From contig CAJUHV010000036.1 of the NCBI GenBank assembly GCA_910586445.1, positions 9,115 through 31,682 of the forward strand: a DNA stretch of 22,568 nucleotides. The letters run 5' to 3'. Made by a program: the position numbers and the translations under genes. The DNA comes from an uncultured Eubacterium sp. GTDB lineage: Bacteria > Bacillota > Clostridia > Lachnospirales > Lachnospiraceae. The notes beneath the pieces were generated by a model that did not search any database, had not been told where the DNA came from, and saw nothing but the letters and a program-made list of their open reading frames with translations. This document shows, piece after piece, positions 1 to 6,769 of this stretch (position 1 is the stretch's first letter; each line of letters starts with the position of its first letter).

Positions 1-2528
1 AGCAGAACGAAGAGGCAGAACAAGAGAATAAAGAAAGAGACCAGCAGGAAAATAAACAGAACGAAGAGGCAGAACAAGGAAACGAAGAAAGAGATCAGCG
101 CGAAAATAAACAGAGCAAAGAGACAACACAAGGAAACGAAGCAGAACGCGCACAAAAAGATGGGATCGTCATGCAGTATGCAGATGAAGCGTATCTGGAT
201 ATGATGGGACAGCCGGTTATAGAAGGACATTATCCAGAGTCAGAGCACGAGATTGCCATGAGTCTGTCTTCCATAAAAAGTCTGGATTGTGATGCAGGAG
301 TCGGTGACGAGGTAGAGGCAGGAGGAAGGATTTACAGGCTCAGCGGTATTGTAAAAGACCCATGGGCTTTGGATCAGAATAAAATAAATGTATATATTAG
401 TAAAAATGCGGCAGGTGTGGACGTGCAGTCATATATTTATCTCAAGCTGGATGAATCAATAAAGATGTACAAACAGCGGGAGGCGTTCATAAAAGACCTA
501 AAGATCAGCGAGTCTGATATAGCAGAGAACAGGAGTGTGAATGCTTATCTGGGAGCGGATGATCCGCATGATGCGTTGTCCAAAATTGCTGAATCAGTAA
601 AACAGGGCAGGCTGCGCTTTTCAGATCTGGTACATCTGCTTAAAGGGTCGTCTACCCTTGCCGTAAATGGGATCATATGGGGGCTGAGGCTGTTTGTTGT
701 ATTTGTGATATATAGTATTTTTCAGATCAATATAGCAAAGCGGATAGCAGAGCATGGCATTTTACAGGCGCTTGGCATAGGGCGCATAAATCAGTTTCTG
801 CTGGTGCTGGATGAGCTTATGCTGCTTCTTTTGGGCAGCTTTCCGATTGGAGCAGTATTGGGAAATATCAGTGCCGGACTGCTTTATCAAAAGTTTTATA
901 TGGTATTTTTAGATCAGGGCGTTGTGCCGGACAGGGGATATGGCAGCCGCGGAATGACAGAACATTTTATAGAAGTCACAAAGCTGTCTGCACAGAGCTT
1001 TGGGGTCAGTGCCTCTGCACTCATATTTGACTTTTTGTTTCTGGCAGCGGCAATGGTTCTGACTGCCTGCTGTCTAGTTAGAAGGACAGAGAAAATGACG
1101 GCAGTGCAGATGATGAACCTGCCGGGACAAGGGGTGGATACGCCAGAACGTATTTACAGCAGGACAAAGCGCTATATGCCGGGCGTGGTCAACAGCAGGT
1201 TTATGTTTGCCAAAAAAAGCTCTTTTATCAGCATATTAATATCATTATCTCTTGGCGGCACTTTTTTTCTGTGTACCAATTATGTGATGGTAAATACGAA
1301 AGCGCATAACCAGATGCTGCTGGCTGCGGATGACGGGCTTGGGAGCGATTATAAGCTGTACAAAGACAATATGGATTTAAATGATGTAATCAGCAGGGAT
1401 CTGGCGGGACAGCTTGAGAAGGTGGACGGGGTCCGTCAGGTGTATGGCGTACAGAGCTATGTCGGCGAGCTGTTGTTTGAAAAAGGTGAGTTTTTGTGGA
1501 CAGACATTTTTGAGTCTCATAACGAAGAATACCCGCCGGAATGGAACAATATTGCTAATAAGAGGGCAGGCGGGGGATATGCGGTCAAGTGTAATATACT
1601 CGGCTATGATGATGCAATGATCGGCCTGCTGGAGCCGCATAAGCTGGAAGGAACCTGTAGTGCTGCGCATATTCGAAAAAAGAATGAAATTATACTGGTG
1701 ACATTAAGGGACGGCATGGGAAATTACGACGGCATTACAAAACATGCAGGAGATACGATTTGTATAAAAGTGCCGAAAAAGCTGAGCGGCAGCAGGGAGG
1801 ATTTAAGGCTTGCAGGAGATGAGAACCAGTTTGAAATAAAGGAATTTAAAATTGCTGCTGTGATAAAGCAGTCTCTGTTAAAAGACAGCCGGATGTATAC
1901 GGATAAGGCGGTGCCGGATCTGACCTTTTCCGTGATTATGACACAGGAGCAGATGCAGCAGAGCTTTAGTGTACGGGGCATGCGTGTGCTTGGCATTGAA
2001 GCAGATGAGCATGCAGATACGATAAAGACAGCAGACTGCGTGTCGGACATTGTGTCAGGGGAAAAAGATGTGGTTTTTCAGGATTATACGGATGCCATAA
2101 AAAAGCAGAACGAATATATCGAGCAGAAGACATACTTTTTATCCGGCGTAGCTGCTATGTTTTTTGTGATCAGCCTGTTTCATATGATCAATGCGATGAG
2201 CCATATTGTACTGGCCAAAAAGCATGAGTATGGAATACTGAGGGCCATGGGGATTACAGACCGGAATTTTATAAGGATGATGGCAGAGCAGGGACTCTGG
2301 TACGGGTGCTGTGCAAGCCTTGTCATGCTTATTTTGTATGCAGCGGCTGCGAGAATTGCGGCGTATTTTATGGCAGATGTGTATATGTATCTGGTGACAG
2401 ATCTGCCGGTATCTCCGGTCATTTTTCTAATGATGGCGGCAGCGAATATTACGGTTGGAGTTATAGCTGTAATGATACCGGCTTATACGATATTAAAAGA
2501 AGATATTATTTATCAGATGAACTTATGA
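1..2528 (+). CDS. FtsX/MacB-type ABC transporter permease, 5' end beyond the window
   Basis: The reading frame is open from base 3 back through the left edge, so the gene starts outside the window; 841 codons are visible. It is the membrane subunit of an ABC exporter, probably for envelope-active peptides or lipids. Visible parts: an extracytoplasmic lobe (about residues 57-215), a three-helix FtsX block whose first helix is near residue 225 and is followed by EHGILQALGIGR, another helix near residue 405, a second large extracytoplasmic domain, and a C-terminal FtsX block with EYGILRAMGITDRN. It aligns by eye with the second permease at 15936, for example around DEAYLDMM versus DEAYITLM. Its N-terminal lobe carries an 18-residue tandem repeat absent from that relative. 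A regulator and kinase follow, the arrangement of antimicrobial-peptide sensing and export modules. Its ATPase should lie upstream. The substrate is not known. Confidence 0.88.
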   Translation, partial: QNEEAEQENKERDQQENKQNEEAEQGNEERDQRENKQSKETTQGNEAERAQKDGIVMQYADEAYLDMMGQPVIEGHYPESEHEIAMSLSSIKSLDCDAGVGDEVEAGGRIYRLSGIVKDPWALDQNKINVYISKNAAGVDVQSYIYLKLDESIKMYKQREAFIKDLKISESDIAENRSVNAYLGADDPHDALSKIAESVKQGRLRFSDLVHLLKGSSTLAVNGIIWGLRLFVVFVIYSIFQINIAKRIAEHGILQALGIGRINQFLLVLDELMLLLLGSFPIGAVLGNISAGLLYQKFYMVFLDQGVVPDRGYGSRGMTEHFIEVTKLSAQSFGVSASALIFDFLFLAAAMVLTACCLVRRTEKMTAVQMMNLPGQGVDTPERIYSRTKRYMPGVVNSRFMFAKKSSFISILISLSLGGTFFLCTNYVMVNTKAHNQMLLAADDGLGSDYKLYKDNMDLNDVISRDLAGQLEKVDGVRQVYGVQSYVGELLFEKGEFLWTDIFESHNEEYPPEWNNIANKRAGGGYAVKCNILGYDDAMIGLLEPHKLEGTCSAAHIRKKNEIILVTLRDGMGNYDGITKHAGDTICIKVPKKLSGSREDLRLAGDENQFEIKEFKIAAVIKQSLLKDSRMYTDKAVPDLTFSVIMTQEQMQQSFSVRGMRVLGIEADEHADTIKTADCVSDIVSGEKDVVFQDYTDAIKKQNEYIEQKTYFLSGVAAMFFVISLFHMINAMSHIVLAKKHEYGILRAMGITDRNFIRMMAEQGLWYGCCASLVMLILYAAAARIAAYFMADVYMYLVTDLPVSPVIFLMMAAANITVGVIAVMIPAYTILKEDIIYQMNL
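3..161 (+). repeat. 54-bp (18-residue) tandem repeat within the permease gene
   Basis: Three in-frame units lie at 3-56, 57-110 and 111-161. The first two are nearly identical (QNEEAEQENKERDQQENK and QNEEAEQGNEERDQRENK); the third is diverged and one codon shorter. The peptide is rich in Q, N, E and K and should be disordered or helical. The array may continue beyond the left edge. It sits in the extracytoplasmic lobe of the permease. Confidence 0.9.
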
Positions 2529-2583
2529 AAATATAGTTATAATTGGGATAAAACATCATGTATTACAGAATGGAGGAAAATCT

Positions 2584-3255
2584 GTGGATAGAATCCTGAT
2601 TGTGGAAGATGACAAAGACCTGCTGGAGGGGCTCGGCTTTTCTTTTAAGGAAGACGGCTGTTATGTTGAAGCAGCAGTGGATAAAAAGACGGCATGGGAC
2701 TGTTTTTCAAAAAAGAGCTTTGACCTGATTCTTTTGGACTGCAATCTGCCGGACGGGTCGGGATTTGATCGGTGCAGGCAGATACGGGATGTGTCGGATG
2801 TCGCAGTGCTGATGCTGACAGCCAGAGATACGGAGATCGACGAGGTAAAGGCGCTGAATCTGGGCGTGGATGATTATATGAAAAAGCCTTTTTCGCTGGC
2901 GGTTTTAAAGGCGCGGGTAAAAAATCTGCTGCGCAGGAAGGAATCTACAGATTTTATCAAGGAAAACGATATATTAATTGATAAATATAACTGCAGGATT
3001 TACCGCGGCGGGCAGGAAATCAAAGTAACATCCATAGAATACAGGCTGCTTAGATACCTGATCGAAAATAAAGGGCATATTTTGTCAAAAGAGCAGATAC
3101 TTTCTTATATCTGGGATGTAGATGGAAAATATGTGGATGACAATATTGTTTCGGTTAATATCAGGCGGCTTCGCATGAAAATAGAAGAAAACCCGGCAGA
3201 GGCGAAGTATATCCAGACAGTGCACGGCATGGGTTATATCTGGAGGAATATATGA
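2584..3255 (+). CDS. OmpR-family response regulator
   Basis: A 223-residue DNA-binding response regulator. The receiver domain (1-115) has the acidic pair D9/D10, phospho-acceptor D52 in LLLDCNLPDGSG, T79 and K101. A C-terminal winged helix (about 128-223) ends in YIQTVHGMGYIW, typical of OmpR/PhoB proteins. The start is GTG at 2584, preceded by GGAGGAAAATCT. The gene lies 55 bp after the permease stop and overlaps the kinase start by 4 bp (ATGA), so the two are translationally coupled. A TATAAT at 2538-2543 could give an internal promoter, but no good -35 box matches it. It most likely controls the upstream exporter operon in response to the kinase at 3252. Confidence 0.93.
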   Translation: MDRILIVEDDKDLLEGLGFSFKEDGCYVEAAVDKKTAWDCFSKKSFDLILLDCNLPDGSGFDRCRQIRDVSDVAVLMLTARDTEIDEVKALNLGVDDYMKKPFSLAVLKARVKNLLRRKESTDFIKENDILIDKYNCRIYRGGQEIKVTSIEYRLLRYLIENKGHILSKEQILSYIWDVDGKYVDDNIVSVNIRRLRMKIEENPAEAKYIQTVHGMGYIWRNI

Positions 3256-4190
3256 CCGGGGCATGGAACCGGTCAGCAGCCCTGGCTTTACTGGGATTTC
3301 TTGCAGCGGTGTTTCTTGCAGCAGCCGTATATGAAAATTATAAGCGTCGAAAGATGTATAAAAAGATAGATGCGATGCTGGATGCAATACTGCATAATGA
3401 CAAAGCATATGTGCCGGATTTACAGGAAGGCTGGATTTCCCTGCTTGCACATAAGGTAGGAAAGCTGCAGGATAAAATGTCGATCGAAATCAGCCGGGCG
3501 GAACGGGAAAAAGAACAGATCAAGCAGCTGATTTCAAATATGTCGCACCAGCTCAAGACACCGCTTTCCAATGTCATGCTGTACGAAGACATTCTGCTGG
3601 ACAAAGCGGGGCTGACAACGCAGGAGCAGAAAAAGTTTCTGAGCCAGATGAAAATACATACAGAAAAAATTGAATGGATCTTAAACTCGCTGTTTAAGAT
3701 GGTGCAGCTGGAGCAGGATACGATAGACTTTGTTGTGGGCAGCCACTCAATTAAAAAGACAATTGCATCCGCCATGTCTACGGTCTATGAAAAAGCTCTG
3801 AAAAAGGATATTGTCTTTCGCATGCAGGATTTTTCTGATGTCAGCCTGCGCCATAATCCAGAATGGACAGCGGAGGTATTTGTAAATCTATTTGAAAATG
3901 CGCTGAAATATTCGCCGGACGGCAGCAGCGTAGAAATACTGTTTCAGTCGTATGAGATGTATGCCGTCATACAGGTAAAGGATCAGGGAATCGGCATTCC
4001 AAAACGGGAGCAGCAGGATATATTCAAGCGGTTTTACCGTGGGGAAAATGCAGGGGCTTATCAGGGCTCAGGCATCGGACTTTATTTATCCAAATTAATT
4101 ATTGAAAAAGAAAATGGATATATTACCGTAGATGCAAAGCCCGGCGGGGGCAGCCGTTTTTCTGTTTTTTTACAAAAAAGCAGCATTTAG
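3252..4190 (+). CDS. Short-sensor histidine kinase (BceS/VanS-like architecture)
   Basis: A 312-residue sensor kinase. There is one predicted membrane segment (about 8-27) and almost no extracytoplasmic part, then a short linker, a HisKA domain with H99 in NMSHQLKTPLSN, and a HATPase_c domain with N-box N216 (NLFENALKYS), D244/G246 (DQGIGIP) and G-box GSGIGLY (272-278). A kinase with so little exposed sequence probably senses through a partner, as kinases paired with large ABC permeases do; the permease ending at 2528 is the natural candidate. The ATG overlaps the regulator's TGA. No terminator is obvious before the pseudogene that follows. Confidence 0.92.
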   Translation: MTGAWNRSAALALLGFLAAVFLAAAVYENYKRRKMYKKIDAMLDAILHNDKAYVPDLQEGWISLLAHKVGKLQDKMSIEISRAEREKEQIKQLISNMSHQLKTPLSNVMLYEDILLDKAGLTTQEQKKFLSQMKIHTEKIEWILNSLFKMVQLEQDTIDFVVGSHSIKKTIASAMSTVYEKALKKDIVFRMQDFSDVSLRHNPEWTAEVFVNLFENALKYSPDGSSVEILFQSYEMYAVIQVKDQGIGIPKREQQDIFKRFYRGENAGAYQGSGIGLYLSKLIIEKENGYITVDAKPGGGSRFSVFLQKSSI

Positions 4191-4204
4191 CGCAGTGTAT
4201 TAAT

Positions 4205-4602
4205 TTTTACTATATTGATAAAACTGGGCTGATCAAAGACCTGCTTTTCAACTGGGGAGAAGTGAATTTATTTACCTGTCCGCGCAGGTTTGGAAAGTCG
4301 CTGAATATGAGCATGCCGGATCAGTTTTTTTCGCCCGATGGAGATAAAAGTATTTTTCATGGATTAAAAATTGCAGAGGAAAAGGCTCTTTGTGAGGAAT
4401 ATATGGGAAAATACCCGGTTATTCCGGTGGCAATGAAAGGAATTGAGGCTCTGAACTATGAGACTGCACACCAGATCGCGGGAATGATTTTTCAAACATG
4501 CTTTAGGGCGTATCCTTTAACAGGAAAATGGACGAAGGATATTCAGATACGGGAAATATGGGTATTATTATTGAAGTAAAATATGCACACGAATGTGCAT
4601 AA
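4205..4602 (+). pseudogene. Collapsed AAA-ATPase-like / PD-(D/E)XK nuclease gene
   Basis: Two ends of a DUF1703-type protein (AAA-ATPase_like plus C-terminal PD-(D/E)XK) survive in different frames. The N-terminal part, from 4205, reads FYYIDKTGLIKDLLFNWGE, then CPRRFGKSLNMSM, the family's P-loop region, but there is no start codon in a usable place. The C-terminal part, near 4528-4602 and one frame over, reads GYSDTGNMGIIIEVKYA, the nuclease core strand with E and K, and stops at 4600-4602. Several hundred intervening residues are gone; the intact relative at 8780-10330 has 516. A tip of the local inverted-repeat element lies between the two ends (4474-4505). The GTG-initiated frame at 4262-4579 should not be read as a real protein. 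Confidence 0.8.
4474..4505 (+). repeat. Tip fragment of the inverted-repeat element, inside the pseudogene
   Basis: This 32-bp stretch matches the terminal part of the element at 10341-10488 and of the full copy at 11585-11748 (reverse strand), with small changes at the tip (CATGCTTTA for CACGCTCTA). No hairpin core is recognisable upstream, so only the tip remains. It lies close to the internal deletion and frame change of the pseudogene. Confidence 0.75.
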
Positions 4603-4626
4603 GCAAACTTCTCGTGAAGTATTAAA

Positions 4627-4664
4627 GCGTGTTAGAAAAATGTTGGATTATTTTTCTAACACGC
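4627..4664 (-). terminator. 15-bp perfect stem-loop after the HAAS gene
   Basis: The arms 4627-4641 and 4650-4664 (GCGTGTTAGAAAAAT and its exact complement) enclose an 8-nt loop. Read on the minus strand, the hairpin follows the stop of the 4695-5720 gene by 30 bp and is trailed by TTTAAT, a weak U-tract. On the plus strand no T-tract follows. The arm resembles the tip of the local inverted-repeat element (GCGTGTTTGAAAAAT), so it may have been derived from one. Confidence 0.6.
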
Positions 4665-4694
4665 AGATGATTGGTTCAGCCTGCGGCAGATATT

Positions 4695-5720
4695 TTACTC
4701 TGCAGAATGTGCATATTTTAAGGTCTTGTATACCGTATATCCTGTTTCTGCCATTGATACCAAAAAGATGATGATCAGCAGAATATTGCTCATAAAGCTG
4801 CTGTCCCAATTGCGCAGCAGGCCGCTTTTGGCGAACTGTCCGCCTGCTGCATTTTTCAGCTGATTAGCAAAATCAGGATTCCATAGCGGCAGTACTTTTA
4901 ACAGTACGGCAGCCAGTACGACCCCTGACGTATTGCAGATGATGCTGCTGTACATGACGATCCGGCAGTAAGATCCGATTACAAGCCGGATGATTTCATC
5001 GATAAGCCCGATTACAAGCCCGGTTAAAAATACCGGCAGGATCAGAGGCCATTGATCCAGATTGAATATACATGCGGCAGTCGTAAATTTTCCGTCCTGA
5101 TAGCTGAAGGCACCAAACAGCTGCGGCGCAAACAGCAGCAGTGCGGAAAATATAATAATAAATACAATGCTGACAAAGCTGTCGCCGCGGTTTATGATCA
5201 CACGCTGGTCAGGGACAGGCTGCAGCATGCTCGGAGTCCATGATTTTGGCTTGGTGTCTGCTTCTGATTTCGTCTGTAGTTTTACATTCTGATGCTGCAG
5301 GACTGCGAAAACAATCGTAATAATGCCGGTTGTGCCGATCGAACCGGTGATGGCAGTCGAAATCAGCTCTTGAAAGAAAATAATGCAGAAACGTACCACA
5401 TGATCGGCATTCAATATGCTGGTGACAACAGCTGAAACTAGTGCAGATATGCCTATGCAGGCCAGTGCGATTTTTATCACCCATAAATAGTTGTCGTAAT
5501 ATTCCGGGCCGATCAGATAGCGGCTGTTTTCCCGGTAGCGGTCTGCAAATTTATCCGGGGAGCCTAATTTCAGCAGTGCCTGCTCAGCAGATATATGTTC
5601 TTCGGCGCACATATCTTCGATCAGTGCCGACAGCTCTAGGCGCAGGTCGTCTCTGGACTCCTGGGGCGTTCTTTTTACCACTTCATATATATATCGTTTT
5701 ATCATTTCTTGATCATTCAT
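4695..5720 (-). CDS. HAAS-domain multi-pass membrane protein
   Basis: A 341-residue membrane protein. Residues 1-65 form an alpha-helical HAAS (DUF1700-type) domain with the hallmark ending ALLKLGSPDKFADRYRE. Hydrophobic segments follow at roughly 78-100, 108-145, 180-202, 222-275 and 308-332. Proteins of this kind are usually encoded next to a PadR repressor, as here: the ATG overlaps the PadR gene's end by 8 bp, and its AGGAGG site (5729-5734) lies inside PadR coding sequence, so translation is coupled. The molecular role is unknown; a part in envelope stress or exporter regulation is only suggested by context. The hairpin at 4627-4664 is the likely terminator. Confidence 0.85.
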   Translation of the reverse strand: MNDQEMIKRYIYEVVKRTPQESRDDLRLELSALIEDMCAEEHISAEQALLKLGSPDKFADRYRENSRYLIGPEYYDNYLWVIKIALACIGISALVSAVVTSILNADHVVRFCIIFFQELISTAITGSIGTTGIITIVFAVLQHQNVKLQTKSEADTKPKSWTPSMLQPVPDQRVIINRGDSFVSIVFIIIFSALLLFAPQLFGAFSYQDGKFTTAACIFNLDQWPLILPVFLTGLVIGLIDEIIRLVIGSYCRIVMYSSIICNTSGVVLAAVLLKVLPLWNPDFANQLKNAAGGQFAKSGLLRNWDSSFMSNILLIIIFLVSMAETGYTVYKTLKYAHSAE

Positions 5721-6054
5721 ATTCGTTTCCTCCTATCAGGCTGTTAATTCCGGCGGACATTTCCCTCCACTGCTGCGCTAAGGATGCATAGATCTGATCG
5801 CCATACGCAGTCCTTTTGTAATATTTTCTAGGCTTTGCTTCAGAAGTATCCCATTCACTGTAGAGCAGCTTTTGCTTTTCCAGCCTGCGCAGAAGCGGGT
5901 ATAAGGTGTTGGCATCGACGGGCACGCCTTTTTGCGACATATCCTGTACCAGGGCATAGCCATAATAAGATCTGTCCAGCAGGCTTAAAACGCATAGAAT
6001 CAGCGTGCCGCGGCGAAGCTCTGACAGCAGGCTTTCTAGTAAATCTTTTTCCAA
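5713..6054 (-). CDS. PadR-family transcriptional repressor
   Basis: A 113-residue winged-helix regulator. The PadR pattern is clear: LRRGTLILCVLSLLDRSYYG, then YALVQDM, the recognition-helix stretch VDANTLYPLLRRLEKQKLL, a wing with KPRKYYKRTAYG, and a short C-terminal helix for dimerisation. Translation begins at a TTG (6054), supported by AAAGGAGG (6061-6068) seven bases upstream; no in-frame ATG fits better. It is the first gene of a two-gene operon with the HAAS protein and most likely represses its own promoter through the palindrome at 6090-6110. The inducing ligand is not known. Confidence 0.93.
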   Translation of the reverse strand: MEKDLLESLLSELRRGTLILCVLSLLDRSYYGYALVQDMSQKGVPVDANTLYPLLRRLEKQKLLYSEWDTSEAKPRKYYKRTAYGDQIYASLAQQWREMSAGINSLIGGNEYE

Positions 6055-6086
6055 TATACTTCCTCCTTTACTGTATTGTGAGTTTT

Positions 6087-6116
6087 ATTATACAGTGTAT
6101 TACACAGTATTGTCAA
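6087..6116 (-). promoter_or_regulatory. padR promoter with palindromic operator between -35 and -10
   Basis: On the minus strand a perfect TTGACA (6111-6116) and perfect TATAAT (6087-6092) are separated by 18 bp. A 21-bp near-palindrome, ATAC-x-GTGTA-x-TACAC-x-GTAT (6090-6110), fills the spacer; only its centre and one symmetric pair break the symmetry. A repressor bound there would block RNA polymerase directly. The PadR protein is the obvious candidate, by inference. Confidence 0.8.
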
Positions 6117-6181
6117 GAACAAAATATAGTTATTGAGAATTTGAAAAATAAGCCTGATTATGCAAAAAATAATATTTGCTG

Positions 6182-6236
6182 TTGACATGGAAGGTTTAAT
6201 GAGTTAGACTTATTTTAGGTTTAATGCATTAGACTT
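6182..6236 (+). promoter_or_regulatory. Promoter with two direct-repeat operators for the blaI/blaR1-like operon
   Basis: A perfect TTGACA at 6182-6187 is followed after 17 bp by TAGACT (6205-6210) as the -10. A 20-bp sequence of the form AGGTTTAATGnnTTAGACTT occurs twice, at 6192-6211 and 6217-6236 (18 of 20 identical, 25 bp apart). Each copy is a near-palindrome centred on the variable pair. One covers the -10 and the other the expected start of transcription, the usual layout for BlaI/MecI dimers. Confidence 0.7.
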
Positions 6237-6265
6237 TTGGGAGTATGCTTTAACGCGGAACTGTT

Positions 6266-6296
6266 GATCGCGGGAATAATTTTTAAACACGCTCTA
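6266..6296 (+). repeat. Tip fragment of the inverted-repeat element in the blaI leader
   Basis: This 31-bp stretch ends in AAACACGCTCTA and matches the terminal part of the 10341-10488 copy, with small changes. It lies in the untranslated leader between the operators and the start of the BlaI-type gene. Sequence upstream of it shows only weak similarity to the element interior. Confidence 0.75.
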
Positions 6297-6344
6297 AGGC
6301 AGATTCTGCGTAGACGTAAGAATTGAAGGGAGGGGAATAGGAGA

Positions 6345-6704
6345 ATGGAAACACCAAAGATTTTTGAGAGTGAATATCATTTCTGTGAGATTTTATGGGA
6401 TCATGAGCCGGTATCCAGCGGTGAGCTTGTGCGCCTGTGCAGTGAAAAACTGCAGTGGAAAAAATCTACGACGTATACGGTTATCCGGCGTCTTTCGCAG
6501 CGCGGCGTATTAAAATCAGAAAATGCTGTTGTTACATCACTCGTATCGAAAGAAGAGGTGCAGTCGAAAGAAAGTGCAGAGGTAGTGGAACGCACCTTTT
6601 CTGGATCACTGCCGGGATTTATTGCTGCTTTTGTCAGGAAAAAATCGCTGACGCCGGATGAAGCAGATGAGATTCAAAAGATTATTGATTCTTATAAAAA
6701 CTAG
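6345..6704 (+). CDS. BlaI/MecI/CopY-family transcriptional repressor
   Basis: A 119-residue repressor with an N-terminal winged helix: ESEYHFCEILWDHEPVSS, then LQWKKSTTYTVIRRLSQRG. The central region AVVTSLVSKEEVQSKES is where BlaI-type proteins are usually cleaved or dimerise, followed by a C-terminal helical dimerisation part. Length and layout are normal for the family. GGGAGGGG lies about nine bases before the ATG at 6345. It precedes the M56 sensor gene by 65 bp, the standard repressor/sensor pair, and should bind the direct repeats at 6192-6236. Its TAG stop (6702-6704) coincides with the first bases of an element tip. Confidence 0.93.
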   Translation: METPKIFESEYHFCEILWDHEPVSSGELVRLCSEKLQWKKSTTYTVIRRLSQRGVLKSENAVVTSLVSKEEVQSKESAEVVERTFSGSLPGFIAAFVRKKSLTPDEADEIQKIIDSYKN

Positions 6705-6729
6705 AGTGTGTCTTAAAATTCATTTTAGG
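6702..6729 (+). repeat. Left tip of the inverted-repeat element at the blaI stop codon
   Basis: TAGAGTGTGTCTTAAAATTC and the few bases after it match the left tip of the element, most closely the reverse complement of the 10488 end (TAGAGCGTGTCTTAAAAATC). The match fades within about 28 bp. The first three bases are the stop codon of the BlaI-type gene. Confidence 0.65.
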
Positions 6730-6769
6730 TATAAGAAACTGGATCATAAGAAGGGAGGAGGAATGAAGG

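Noticed and set aside
4583..4771. Small plus-strand gene after the pseudogene
   Set aside because: It spans the terminator hairpin and the 3' end of the HAAS gene, with no ribosome site or family resemblance.
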